Shown here: piece by piece, positions 1 to 8,097 of the stretch
How the letters are laid out: each line of letters starts with the position of its first letter
Numbering within the stretch: the first letter of the stretch is position 1
DNA from: Erythrobacter sp.
GTDB taxonomy: Bacteria > Pseudomonadota > Alphaproteobacteria > Sphingomonadales > Sphingomonadaceae
Direction of reading: 5' to 3'
NCBI GenBank assembly: GCA_025698865.1
Contig: JAILWQ010000001.1
Location: 372,001 to 436,000 of the forward strand
DNA: 64,000 nucleotides
Notes under the pieces: model-generated
What the model was told of the DNA's origin: nothing
The model's database searches: none
What the model saw: the letters and a program-made list of their open reading frames with translations, nothing else
Made by a program: the position numbers and the translations under genes

Positions 1-1
1 C

Positions 2-1423
2 AAGATGGCTGTCGAGCTCGAGCGTGTGGATCAGGCAATGCGCCTTTTCACCGGTGTGGGTGCAGATCAGGAGGTCGCTCAGAATGCGAAGCCTACCATC
101 TATCAGTTCGGAAAAACTGAAGACATCGGAAAGCTCGCTGGTCAGGAAGGGGTGGCGGGCTTCTTTATTCCGCGGGCCGGCAACTCGGTGGCGTTCGTGC
201 CTCTGGAGCAAGGCCGCAAAAGCGAAAGACGAAGTTCGCTTGGTGCCCGGACTGGCGTGGATTATTTCGACTTCGATATTCCGCCGGAATCGGTCCTGTT
301 CCACGAGTATGCTCATTATTTCATGTTTCAACATGCACCGACGGCCTATCCGCCTTGGTATATCGAGGGATTGGCGGAGCTTTTCGGCTCGTTGAAGATC
401 GAGGAAGTCGGGTTCTCGCTCGGCGATCCCCCGGAACATCGCAAGGGCGAAATCTCTCTCGTCGACGTCGACACCGATCAGATATTCCGGTCCGACGATC
501 GTAACGCGAGACAGATCAGATATCCGTATTACGGCCACGGCTGGTTGCTCACCAGTTACCTCAGCTTCGCGCCTGAAAGATCCGGCCAGCTCGCCAAGTT
601 CCTGCGCTCATTGAACCAAGGTGTCGAAACCCGAGCTGCCGCACGGGACGCTTTCGGCGATCTCAATGTCCTCGAAAAAGAACTTAACGCCTACCGGCGT
701 CAGCGCGCACGCGGGATGCAAGCACGTTTCACCGAACTCGAACAACCGACTGTGGAAACACGAGAGCTGACCCCTGCCCAATCTGCCCAGATGGCAATTC
801 AGATTGAATCGAAAAGCGGCGTGACAGCCGGGGAAGCAAAGGCCATCGCTAGTCGGGCACAAGCGCTGTTAGCACAGTATCCGAATGATCCGGCCGTCCT
901 GCGCTCTGCTTTGGAAGCGGAATACGATACTGGGAATTTCGCCGCAGCTGAAAGCCTCGCCCAACGGTTGCTGAACACCGAATATGCGGTCGATGCTCAA
1001 CTTTACTTGGCCCGCGTCGCGCTTCAGTATGCTCCACAGGATAAGTCCTGGGTTCAGACCGCCCGTACGCATTTCGTTGCGGCCAACCGCGCGGACTCCG
1101 AGGACCCCAACGCTTTGAAAGGGTTTTACCTTACCTATCGATTGCTTGATGAAGAGCCGCCGGAATCCGCACTCATTGCACTCGAACGAGCATATGAATT
1201 TGCCCCATTCGATCCTGAGATTCGAATGCTTCTTGCGCACCTGCTCATTCTCGAAAATCGCGACGAGACGGCCATCAATCTGCTCCGCCCCGTCATTTAC
1301 CAGCCGCATGGGGGGAAAGAGGCGCGGGAACTTCGCGAACTTGTAGAGAAGTTCGAGAAAGGTGAGCGCGAGCCCCTGATCGAGAAGCTGGCCCCGAAGC
1401 TTTCCGGAAGCAAAGGTGTCTGA
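2..1423 (+). CDS. Zinc-peptidase-like protein with C-terminal TPR repeats, 5' truncated
   Basis: The frame is open to the window edge, so the true start probably lies upstream; the first ATG inside the window is at base 5. The visible part has about 472 residues. Residues FHEYAHYFMF near residue 100 form an HExxH zinc-binding motif, followed about 20 residues later by a glutamate in GLAELFGS. That is the layout of gluzincin-type metallopeptidases such as the DUF1570-like group. The second half, from about residue 260 to 450, is helical and alanine-rich with TPR-like spacing. Family membership and catalytic function are inferred from the motif; the substrate is unknown. No signal peptide can be judged because the N-terminus is missing. 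A 14-base perfect palindrome (1442-1455) follows the stop codon and could act as a weak terminator. Confidence 0.7.
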   Translation, partial: KMAVELERVDQAMRLFTGVGADQEVAQNAKPTIYQFGKTEDIGKLAGQEGVAGFFIPRAGNSVAFVPLEQGRKSERRSSLGARTGVDYFDFDIPPESVLFHEYAHYFMFQHAPTAYPPWYIEGLAELFGSLKIEEVGFSLGDPPEHRKGEISLVDVDTDQIFRSDDRNARQIRYPYYGHGWLLTSYLSFAPERSGQLAKFLRSLNQGVETRAAARDAFGDLNVLEKELNAYRRQRARGMQARFTELEQPTVETRELTPAQSAQMAIQIESKSGVTAGEAKAIASRAQALLAQYPNDPAVLRSALEAEYDTGNFAAAESLAQRLLNTEYAVDAQLYLARVALQYAPQDKSWVQTARTHFVAANRADSEDPNALKGFYLTYRLLDEEPPESALIALERAYEFAPFDPEIRMLLAHLLILENRDETAINLLRPVIYQPHGGKEARELRELVEKFEKGEREPLIEKLAPKLSGSKGV

Positions 1424-1464
1424 ACTAAGCGCGACCCGCAGAATGCGTACGCATTTCTCCGGTC

Positions 1465-1702
1465 ATGAAGCGATCACCGACCAATCCCCTTCGCAGTGAG
1501 ATGACGCGAAATCTCGGCAGACTGCGCGGCAGGCAAGATTATACCGTGGTGCTCATGACGGAAATCATGACCGAACCACTTGTTTGAAATAGTCGGAAAA
1601 TTGCCGGTGCTTCTCGCCATGCGTCATCTCGCCGCGAAGTTGTGCTATGCGAGCTGGAGGGTCGATAACCTGAAGATCGATGCCGATGGCGATGCCGGCA
1701 GT
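1465..1702 (+). pseudogene. Frameshifted N-terminal remnant of an FeS-type cryptochrome/photolyase gene
   Basis: Two reading frames together match residues about 8-84 of the intact photolyase encoded at 2903-4465. In the first frame (from ATG 1465) TRNLGRLRGR corresponds to TRDLASLRGR of the intact protein, and DYTVVLM to DDTVVLM. That frame ends at a TGA at 1585-1587. Homology continues in the next frame: AMRHLAAKL against AMRHFAAEL, then a conserved tryptophan, VD, and DGDAGS against DEGNAGS. There is no sign of the rest of the gene, so this is a truncated, frameshifted relic. It is clearly diverged from the intact copy, so it is either an old duplication or the remains of another allele. 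It fills most of the otherwise empty interval between the first gene and the HxlR regulator. Confidence 0.75.
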
Positions 1703-1740
1703 AAGTCGATGCGACCAGAAAGTGCCATCCACCGCAAGAG

Positions 1741-1809
1741 CTCGGAGCCCTGGACCACCCCGCCGGCGTCCGTGTGGCCGTGGATATCGATCCTTACAGT
1801 TTCGTGTGA
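1741..1809 (+). pseudogene. Probable 3' tail of a priA (primosomal protein N') gene
   Basis: One plus-strand frame reads LGALDHPAGVRVAVDIDPYSFV and then stops at 1807-1809. The ending VAVDIDPYSF followed directly by a stop resembles the C-terminus of PriA helicases, which end near a conserved DVDP or DIDP motif. Nothing upstream in the same frame looks like the rest of PriA; the photolyase remnant lies there instead. The last 16 bases overlap the antisense 3' end of the HxlR gene. I read it as a leftover fragment at a recombination junction. The identification rests on about 20 residues recalled from family knowledge, so it is moderate at best. Confidence 0.45.
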
Positions 1810-2231
1810 TCGCTTTCGGCGTCGAAGGCGGCGCGCGCTATCTCGATCTCGCCGATATTGGCGATCGCCCAGTTTCCCAGCCGTGCCACCGGATCGCGGA
1901 GCGAGTTGCCCAGCGGAGTGAGCGCATAGTCGACGCGGGGCGGCACGCTCGCCGTCACCGCGCGGCTGACGAGACCGTCGCGCTCCAGCCCGCGCAGGGT
2001 CCGGGTCAGCATCCGCTGCGAAATGCCGGCGATGTCCCGTCGCAGCTCGTTGAAGCGCCGCGATCCGCCGGCCAGCGCCATCACCACCCGCACCGACCAT
2101 TTGTCGCCGACGCGGGCGAGAACGTCGTTCACTGCCGTGCATTGCGGCGCGCCGTGCACCTCCAAGGTAACATCGGCGTTCCTATCGGACGCGAAAGTGC
2201 CCCCTTGCGCGGATCGGATCAAGGTTTCCAT
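1794..2231 (-). CDS. HxlR-family winged-helix transcriptional regulator
   Basis: A 145-residue protein with the HxlR (DUF24) pattern: CTAVNDVLARVGDKWSVRVV near residue 30, then RFNELRRDIAGISQRMLTRTLRGLERDGLVSR (helix-turn-helix with wing), and the typical DYALTPLGNSLRDPVARL segment. These regulators bind DNA as dimers and often respond to electrophiles or redox stress, several through a cysteine before helix 1; a cysteine (C of PQC) is present at about residue 31. The gene is divergent from the azoreductase gene with only 40 bases between start codons. That arrangement is typical of a regulator controlling its neighbour, as with YodB-type regulators and azoreductases in Bacillus. Its 3' end overlaps the priA-like fragment on the other strand. 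Confidence 0.9.
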   Translation of the reverse strand: METLIRSAQGGTFASDRNADVTLEVHGAPQCTAVNDVLARVGDKWSVRVVMALAGGSRRFNELRRDIAGISQRMLTRTLRGLERDGLVSRAVTASVPPRVDYALTPLGNSLRDPVARLGNWAIANIGEIEIARAAFDAESDHTKL

Positions 2232-2244
2232 ATGGCCTCCAGGT

Positions 2245-2267
2245 TATCGATAGTAACTTAGGAGTTA
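2245..2267. promoter_or_regulatory. Candidate HxlR operator between the regulator and azoR
   Basis: The 40-base divergent gap contains two palindromes in a row: TATCGATA (2245-2252) and TAACT-TAGG-AGTTA (2254-2267). The second one overlaps the azoR Shine-Dalgarno sequence AGGAG (2260-2264). HxlR-family operators are AT-rich inverted repeats placed in such divergent gaps, so binding here could block both transcription and leader access. Assignment is from position and symmetry only. Confidence 0.5.
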
Positions 2268-2271
2268 TTCA

Positions 2272-2868
2272 ATGCAAATTCTACGTGTCGACAGTTCCAC
2301 TACGGGCGATCAATCGGTCAGCCGCCAGATCGCCGATCGCCTGCTCGCGCATTTCACGGAAAAGCACCCCGACGCGAAGGTGGTGACCCGCGATCTCGTC
2401 GCCGATCCGCTGCCGCATATCGATCCGATCACCACCAAGGCGATCCGCACGCCGGTCGACACGCACGAGGAAGCGGTCGCAGCCGCCTATCCCGACCAGC
2501 GTGCGGTCCTCGACGAGTTCCTCGCCTCCGACATCGTGATCGTGGGCGCGCCGATGTACAATTTCTCGATTCCGTCGCAGCTCAAGGCCTGGCTCGACCG
2601 GCTCGGCGTGCCGCGTGTCACCTTCCAGTATGGCGAGAACGGGGCGGAGGGTCTGGCCGGCGGGCGCAAGGTCGTCGTCGCCTCCTCGCGCGGAGGCGAA
2701 TACAGCAACGAGGCCATGGCGGAGAACCAGGAGAGCCTGCTCACCACGTTCTTCGGATTTATCGGCGTGGACGATCTGCATTTCGTCCGGGTCGAGAAGA
2801 CCGGTTTCGGTCCCGACGCGATCGAGGCAGGACTGAAGGCGGCCGATGAGCAGATCGCCAAGCTCTGA
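2272..2868 (+). CDS. azoR: FMN-dependent NADH-azoreductase
   Basis: A 198-residue flavodoxin-fold protein. The N-terminus ILRVDSSTTGDQSVSRQIAD is the phosphate-binding loop that holds FMN, and APMYNFSIPSQLKAWLDRL with the later SSRGGEY loop are signatures of the AzoR/quinone reductase family. The enzyme reduces quinones and azo compounds with NADH by two-electron transfer, which avoids semiquinone radicals. Length matches the family (about 200). The start ATG at 2272 follows AGGAG with a 7-base gap. The divergent HxlR gene suggests induction by quinones, electrophiles or similar stress. Cytosolic. Confidence 0.93.
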   Translation: MQILRVDSSTTGDQSVSRQIADRLLAHFTEKHPDAKVVTRDLVADPLPHIDPITTKAIRTPVDTHEEAVAAAYPDQRAVLDEFLASDIVIVGAPMYNFSIPSQLKAWLDRLGVPRVTFQYGENGAEGLAGGRKVVVASSRGGEYSNEAMAENQESLLTTFFGFIGVDDLHFVRVEKTGFGPDAIEAGLKAADEQIAKL

Positions 2869-2902
2869 GGCACTTTAACCGGGTCCGGGCATTCAAGCAG
2901 GA

Positions 2903-4465
2903 ATGTCCGGACCCGTCCTCGTTCCCATCCTCGGCGATCAGCTGACGCGCGATCTTGCTAGCCTGCGCGGGCGGACCAAGGATGACACTGTCGTCCTGAT
3001 GATGGAGGTCTGGGACGAGGCGACTTACGTCAAACATCACAAGCAGAAGATCGTCCTGATCTTCTCCGCCATGCGCCATTTCGCCGCTGAACTGCGCGAG
3101 GCGGGCTGGACGGTCGACTACGTGAAGCTCGACGACGAGGGCAATGCCGGCAGCTTCACCGGCGAGCTGGCCCGCGCGATCGAAGAACACGATCCCCGGC
3201 TCGTCAGCGTGGTCGAGGCGGGCGAATGGCGGGTGCGCGAGGACATGGCACAATGGGCGGGCAAGTTCGCCTGCGAGGTCGACATCCTCACCGACGACCG
3301 CTTCCTGTGTTCCCAGGCCGAGTTCGAGGACTGGGCGAAGGATCGCGACAGCCTGCGGATGGAATTCTTCTACCGCGAGATGCGCCGCAAGACCGGCCTG
3401 CTGATGAACGGGGACGGCAAGCCCGAGGGCGGCGAGTGGAATTACGACAGCGAGAACCGCAAGCCGCCCAAGGATGGCATGTCGGCGCCCGAACGGCCCA
3501 AGTTCGAACCGGACGACATCACCAGCGATGTGATCGAACTGGTGGCGGACCGCTTCGCCGACCATTTCGGCAGCCTGGAACGCTTCGGCTGGCCGGTCAC
3601 CCGCGACGAGGCCGAGGCAGCCGCCGACGCCTTCTTCGCCGAACGGATCGAGAATTTCGGCCCTTATCAGGACGCTATGGTCCACGGCGAGGACGACCTC
3701 TACCATTCCATGCTCTCGACCAGCATCAATCTCGGCCTGCTCGACCCGCTGGAATTGTGCGAGCGCGCGGAGAAATCCTATCGCGACGGCGATGCGCCGC
3801 TCAATTCGGTCGAGGGTTTCATCCGTCAGATCATCGGCTGGCGCGAATATATCCGCGGTTTCTACTGGCACCGGATGCCGCATTTACAAAAGGCGAATGC
3901 GCTCAACGCCCAGCGCGGCCTGCCCGAATTCTACTGGACGGGCGAGACGGACATGGCGTGCCTTGCCGACTGCATCCGCTCGACCCGCGACAACGCGCAC
4001 GCCCACCATATCCAGCGGCTGATGGTGCTCGGCAATTTCTGTCTGCTCGCCGGGATCAGCCCGCGCGAGGTGCAGGACTGGTATCTGGTGGTCTATGCCG
4101 ATGCCTATGAATGGGTCGAACTGCCCAATGTGGCGGCGATGATCCTCTATGCCGACGGCGGAAAACTGGCGAGCAAACCCTACGCCGCGAGTGGAAACTA
4201 CATCAACAAGATGAGCGACTACTGCGGAAAGTGCGCATATTCTCCGTCCAAAAAGACAGGAAAAGGCGCCTGTCCGTTCAATCCGCTCTACTGGCACTTC
4301 ATGCACCGCCATCGCGACCGGCTGGAAAGCAATCACCGCATCGGAAGAATCTACGCCACCTGGGACCGGATGGACGAGGACAAACGGCAGGATTATCTCG
4401 ACAGCGCCGAAGCCTTTTTGGGCACGCTGGAGCCTGCCGAGAGCGGCTGGGCGCGCGGCGATTGA
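2903..4465 (+). CDS. FeS-cluster bacterial cryptochrome/(6-4) photolyase-like protein
   Basis: A 520-residue member of the deoxyribodipyrimidine photolyase-related group (FeS-BCP, Agrobacterium PhrB type). The N-terminal VPILGDQLTRDL is the antenna-domain start. The C-terminal FAD domain holds four cysteines placed as in this group: CLADCIRSTRDN near residue 355, then the pair YCGKC and a third GAC before PFNPLYWHF near residues 440-455. These ligate a [4Fe-4S] cluster. Known members repair (6-4) photoproducts in UV-damaged DNA or act as blue-light receptors. The gene follows azoR by 34 bases and may be co-transcribed. A decayed copy of its 5' end lies at 1465-1702, and a LOV histidine kinase is encoded about 4 kb downstream. 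Confidence 0.93.
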   Translation: MSGPVLVPILGDQLTRDLASLRGRTKDDTVVLMMEVWDEATYVKHHKQKIVLIFSAMRHFAAELREAGWTVDYVKLDDEGNAGSFTGELARAIEEHDPRLVSVVEAGEWRVREDMAQWAGKFACEVDILTDDRFLCSQAEFEDWAKDRDSLRMEFFYREMRRKTGLLMNGDGKPEGGEWNYDSENRKPPKDGMSAPERPKFEPDDITSDVIELVADRFADHFGSLERFGWPVTRDEAEAAADAFFAERIENFGPYQDAMVHGEDDLYHSMLSTSINLGLLDPLELCERAEKSYRDGDAPLNSVEGFIRQIIGWREYIRGFYWHRMPHLQKANALNAQRGLPEFYWTGETDMACLADCIRSTRDNAHAHHIQRLMVLGNFCLLAGISPREVQDWYLVVYADAYEWVELPNVAAMILYADGGKLASKPYAASGNYINKMSDYCGKCAYSPSKKTGKGACPFNPLYWHFMHRHRDRLESNHRIGRIYATWDRMDEDKRQDYLDSAEAFLGTLEPAESGWARGD

Positions 4466-4702
4466 TGCGCCGTCAAACGGCTCGTCGCAGAACTTGCCCG
4501 AGCGATCCCCCGACTCGCATGACCGCCGGGAACCCGATCGACCGCCCTCCTATTGACCATCGCACAGGGGTCGTTTGCGCCACCATGGCGTGAGCGTGTC
4601 CTATCGCTTGGGGGCGATAACGAGGTGCGGGCCCGATCGGGGAGCGGTCCGCCGGGCGATGCAGGTTTCCATGCCGGCATCGCGGTTCAAGGAGTTTTGA
4701 AT

Positions 4703-5572
4703 ATGCGAATGATCACGATGGGCGCGAGCGCTATGGCTCTTGCCACCGTCTCGGCTGCGCCCCTTCTCGCGCAGCAATACCAGACCGCTCCGGGCGACGA
4801 GGTGGTGGTGACCGGCAACATCCCGGCCGACCTTTCCGGCATGGAAGACGGCCCCGACCTCGACGGCATCATCTCGGCGCGCGAGGGCGACCGGATCGAG
4901 ATCGTCGCCGAGGACGGTACTCGCAGGGTCGTCGCGATCAGCCCTGCCACCGAAATCCGCAGCAGCGGCGGCTTTCTCGGCCTTGCACGCAAGGACCTGC
5001 GCGACTCACAGCTGCTCAACGGCATTCCGGTCGAGGTCGACACGGTCGAATGGGGCGGAGGCAGCCTTATCGCGAGCAAGGTTTCGCTGAAGAGCCGCGA
5101 CCTGCGGACCGCCCAGATGATCCACAACGCGACCGACCAGCGTTTCCTCGCCAACGAGGCGGCGACGGAGGCCCTGCGCGGGCGGGTCGCCAATATCGAT
5201 GATTACAATGTCAAGGGCGTCACCAACGTCTATTTCGACACCAACGAATACGACCTGTCGCCGGAAGCGCGCGCCAATCTGTGCAGTGCCGCGCAGCAGG
5301 CGGACGCCACCGACAACGCCCTGCTTCTGGTCGTCGGCTACACAGATTCGACCGGCAGCTACGAGGTCAATCAGGACCTCAGCGAGAAGCGCGCGACCCG
5401 GGTGGTGAACTACCTCCAGCAGCAATGCGGCTGGCAGCCCTATCGCATGATGACGCCCACCGGCATGGCGGAAGCCGACCCGGCGGCCGACAACACCACC
5501 GATTACGGCAAGGCGCAGAACCGCCGCGTCGCGGTGAATATTCTCGTCAGCAAGAGCGTCGACGGCATCTGA
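4703..5572 (+). CDS. OmpA-family outer-membrane/periplasmic protein
   Basis: I place the start at ATG 4703, preceded by AAGGAG at 4689-4694. This gives a 289-residue protein with a signal peptide (MRMITMGASAMALATVSAAP, cleaved near LAQQ). An upstream in-frame ATG at 4553 would add 50 residues that look non-coding. The middle part is predicted soluble beta-rich. The C-terminal 120 residues are an OmpA peptidoglycan-binding domain: VYFDTNEYDLSPEA, VVGYTDSTGSYEVNQDLSEKRA and AQNRRVAV with the Asp/Arg pair that contacts diaminopimelate. Likely role: tethering the outer membrane or a lattice protein to peptidoglycan. An 11-bp GC hairpin follows the stop codon, so it is probably a single-gene unit. 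Confidence 0.9.
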   Translation: MRMITMGASAMALATVSAAPLLAQQYQTAPGDEVVVTGNIPADLSGMEDGPDLDGIISAREGDRIEIVAEDGTRRVVAISPATEIRSSGGFLGLARKDLRDSQLLNGIPVEVDTVEWGGGSLIASKVSLKSRDLRTAQMIHNATDQRFLANEAATEALRGRVANIDDYNVKGVTNVYFDTNEYDLSPEARANLCSAAQQADATDNALLLVVGYTDSTGSYEVNQDLSEKRATRVVNYLQQQCGWQPYRMMTPTGMAEADPAADNTTDYGKAQNRRVAVNILVSKSVDGI

Positions 5573-5600
5573 TCCCCTTTTTGGGACAATGAAAACCGGC

Positions 5601-5626
5601 GGGGTGGACGGGAGACCGTCCGCCCC
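5601..5626 (+). terminator. Hairpin terminator after the OmpA-family gene
   Basis: GGGGTGGACGG (5601-5611) pairs with CCGTCCGCCCC (5616-5626) around a GAGA tetraloop, with one T-G wobble. The following GTTGTCGCTT is only weakly T-rich. The hairpin lies inside the first codons of a possible ATG-5589 start for the next gene, which argues against that start. Confidence 0.6.
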
Positions 5627-5711
5627 GTTGTCGCTTCACGAAACCGAAATATGGCGAGAGGCGTTGAAATCTTCCGGACCAAGATCGAGAGGTCATCGAG
5701 AGGACCGAGAG

Positions 5712-6236
5712 TTGTCACAAGGCGTCGAGGAACTGGATGAAGGCCTCCCCCGCAACGTCAGCGATCTTGCGGAACGGGTCCTAAAGCTCGCCAAGGAACA
5801 CCAGGTCACTCTGGTCACTGCGGAAAGCTGCACAGGCGGGCTGCTGGCAGCCGTGCTCACGGATGTCAGCGGTTACGGCAGGGTCTTCGACCGCGGTTTT
5901 GTCTCCTATTCCGATGAAGCGAAGTGCGACTTGCTGGGTCTCGAGCGCGAGATGGTCGACGATTGCGGCGCGGTGAGCGAGCCTGTTGCACGGGCAATGG
6001 CCCGCGGCGCGCTCGACCGATCGGAAGCCGATCTCGCCATTGCGATCACCGGCTTTGCCGGACCGGGCGGTGACGACGACGAGGAAGGCCTCGTTCATTT
6101 CTGTCTCGCACGCAGCGAAGGAGACGAGAGACATCGCGAGAAACATTTCGGAGCGATCGGGCGCGACGGGGTGCGGATCGCCTCGCTGGAAACCGCCCTC
6201 ACCATGATGCTCGGAGCGCTCGACGAGGCGAATTGA
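5712..6236 (+). CDS. CinA C-terminal-type nicotinamide-nucleotide amidohydrolase
   Basis: The stand-alone CinA/PncC amidase domain, about 174 residues. Signature segments are VTLVTAESCTGGLLAAVLTDVSGYGRVF (catalytic serine in AESCTGG) and AIAITGFAGPGG. The enzyme deamidates NMN to nicotinate mononucleotide in pyridine-nucleotide salvage. The frame is open back to ATG 5589, but that extra N-terminus (41 residues, arginine/serine-rich) contains the preceding gene's terminator hairpin. I therefore prefer TTG 5712 (LSQGVEELDEG), about where family members begin; the exact start is uncertain. No partner gene of the pathway is adjacent. Confidence 0.85.
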   Translation: MSQGVEELDEGLPRNVSDLAERVLKLAKEHQVTLVTAESCTGGLLAAVLTDVSGYGRVFDRGFVSYSDEAKCDLLGLEREMVDDCGAVSEPVARAMARGALDRSEADLAIAITGFAGPGGDDDEEGLVHFCLARSEGDERHREKHFGAIGRDGVRIASLETALTMMLGALDEAN

Positions 6237-6312
6237 GGCGCCGCACGGGAACGCGGACAGGTCCGCGGACATTGGTTTCATTAGACAACCGAAACAGAAA
6301 GTCCCCCACACC

Positions 6313-7692
6313 ATGTCATCAGTCACCACCGTCAATCCCGCCACGGGCGAAGACATCGAAACCTATCAGCAGATCTCGAAAGACGACGCCTTCGCCAAGG
6401 TCGATGCCTGTCACGAGGCCTTCCTCGAATGGAAGATGCGCAGTCTCGAGGATCGCGCGAAGATCATCAAGGGAATCGGCAAGGCCCTGCGTGACAACAA
6501 GGAAGAGCTTGCCACGATCATGACCCGCGAGGTCGGCAAGCTGATCGGCGACAGCCGCGACGAGGTGGAGCTGTGCGCCGGCATCTGCGACTACACCGCC
6601 AAGACCGGCCCGGACGAACTGGCCGATGAACAGCGCGACCCGAACAACGCCGCGCGCGGCATCGTCACCTACTCGCCGATCGGGGTCGTCTACGGCATCC
6701 AGCCCTGGAATTTCCCCGCCTACCAGGTGGTCCGCTATGCCATCGCCAGCCTGATGGTCGGCAACGGCGTGCTTCTGAAGCATTCCTCGCTCTGCATCGG
6801 CAGCGGGTTGATGCTGGAGAAGCTGTTCAAGGAAGGCGGGCTTCCGGACAATCTCTTCACCGTGCTGGTGATTGATCACGACACTTCGGACGAGATCATC
6901 GCGCACGACAAGGTGCGCGGCGTCACGCTTACCGGCTCGGACGGCGCGGGCCGCCACGTGGCCGAGAAAGCCGCCAAGGTCATCAAGCCGACCGTTCTCG
7001 AGCTCGGCTCGAACGATGCCTACATGGTGCTGGAGGACGCGGATCTCGACAAGGCCGCGAAGGTCTGCGCGCAGGCGCGGCTCTACAATAACGGTCAGAC
7101 CTGCATCAACGGCAAGCGCTTCATCGTGACCGACAAGGTCTACGACGCTTTCCTGGAAAAGTTCGTCGCGCGTTTCGAAGGTGTCGAGACGGGCGATCCG
7201 ATGGACGAGAACACGGATATGGGCCCGATGTCCTCGACCGATCAGCGCAAGGATCTTCACGAACAGGTCGAGAAGTCGGTCGCCAAGGGCGCGAAGATCG
7301 CCTGCGGCGGCAAGGTTCCGGACGGCGCAGGCGCCTTTTACCCCGCCACCGTGCTGACCGAGGTTGCTCCGGGCCAGCCGGCTTATGACGACGAGTTATT
7401 CGGCCCGGTCGCCAGCGTCATCCGCGCCAAGGACGACGAGGACGCGATGCGCATCGCCAATGACAGCCGCTACGGCCTTGGCGGCGGCATCCTCTGCGGT
7501 GACACCGAGCGGGCAATCGAGCTGGCCTCGAAGCATTTCGACACCGGCATGGTCTATATAAATACCTACGGCGTCGCCGATCCCTCCATGCCCTTCGGCG
7601 GCGTGAAGAATTCGGGATATGGCCGCGAGCATGGCGGCTTCGGCATCAAGGAATTCGCCAACGCGAAGGCGATCTTCGTCGGCGCGGAATGA
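6313..7692 (+). CDS. NAD(P)-dependent aldehyde dehydrogenase, succinate-semialdehyde dehydrogenase type
   Basis: A 459-residue ALDH-superfamily protein. PWNFPAYQVVR holds the conserved Asn at 133, LELGSND the general base Glu at 230, and NNGQTCINGKR the catalytic Cys at 264. The closing ELFGPVASV and MPFGGVKNSGYGRE motifs are standard. The sequence is closest in feel to the short Sad/YneI group of succinate-semialdehyde dehydrogenases, which oxidise succinic semialdehyde to succinate with NAD. The usual LELGG is LELGS here. It stands alone between the cinA-type gene and a bidirectional terminator, so substrate cannot be fixed by context. Confidence 0.9.
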   Translation: MSSVTTVNPATGEDIETYQQISKDDAFAKVDACHEAFLEWKMRSLEDRAKIIKGIGKALRDNKEELATIMTREVGKLIGDSRDEVELCAGICDYTAKTGPDELADEQRDPNNAARGIVTYSPIGVVYGIQPWNFPAYQVVRYAIASLMVGNGVLLKHSSLCIGSGLMLEKLFKEGGLPDNLFTVLVIDHDTSDEIIAHDKVRGVTLTGSDGAGRHVAEKAAKVIKPTVLELGSNDAYMVLEDADLDKAAKVCAQARLYNNGQTCINGKRFIVTDKVYDAFLEKFVARFEGVETGDPMDENTDMGPMSSTDQRKDLHEQVEKSVAKGAKIACGGKVPDGAGAFYPATVLTEVAPGQPAYDDELFGPVASVIRAKDDEDAMRIANDSRYGLGGGILCGDTERAIELASKHFDTGMVYINTYGVADPSMPFGGVKNSGYGREHGGFGIKEFANAKAIFVGAE

Positions 7693-7699
7693 TCGGGAG

Positions 7700-7728
7700 C
7701 GGCGCGGCCCATTTGAGGGTCGCGCCGC
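7700..7728. terminator. Bidirectional hairpin between convergent genes
   Basis: GCGGCGCG (7700-7707) and CGCGCCGC (7721-7728) form an 8-bp stem with a 13-base loop, in the 45-base gap between the aldehyde dehydrogenase and the response regulator, which face each other. No clear T tract on either side. Confidence 0.5.
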
Positions 7729-7737
7729 ACCGGCCTG

Positions 7738-8097
7738 TTACTCGATCATTGCCAGCAACTGCTTGACCACGTCATCCGAGGGGCGCGGCTTGGCAACGAC
7801 GGGCGCCTCGATATCGCGCAGCCTCTCGCCCACGCGGTCGAGATCGCCGGTGTGCAGCAGGAAGGGAATCGAGCGCCGCGCCAGTTCGCTGGCGGTCGGC
7901 TGGCAGGTCTCGCCCCCGCCCAGGCTCACGTCGAGTATGGCCCCCGAAATGTCATGCTTGGCGATGCAGGCGAGCGCCTCCTCGTTGTCCGGTGCCGAGA
8001 CCGCGTGAAGGTCGAGATCCTCGAACGCGTATTTGAGATCCATCGCGATGAGGGGTTCGTCGTCGAGGACGAGAAAGGTCTGCATTGAGGCGGTCAT
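7738..8097 (-). CDS. Single-domain response regulator (receiver only)
   Basis: 119 residues forming one receiver domain and nothing else. FLVLDDEP near residue 8-15 supplies the acidic pair, AILDVSLG the phospho-acceptor Asp at about 56, LLHTGD the Thr, and VVAKPR the conserved Lys. The ATG at 8097 overlaps the stop of the upstream LOV histidine kinase in the arrangement ATGA, so the two proteins are translationally coupled. It is therefore the likely phosphorylation partner of that kinase. With no output domain it probably passes phosphate on or acts by binding another protein, as in the PhyR/general-stress network of alphaproteobacteria. A second start at 8085 is possible. Confidence 0.9.
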   Translation of the reverse strand: MTASMQTFLVLDDEPLIAMDLKYAFEDLDLHAVSAPDNEEALACIAKHDISGAILDVSLGGGETCQPTASELARRSIPFLLHTGDLDRVGERLRDIEAPVVAKPRPSDDVVKQLLAMIE

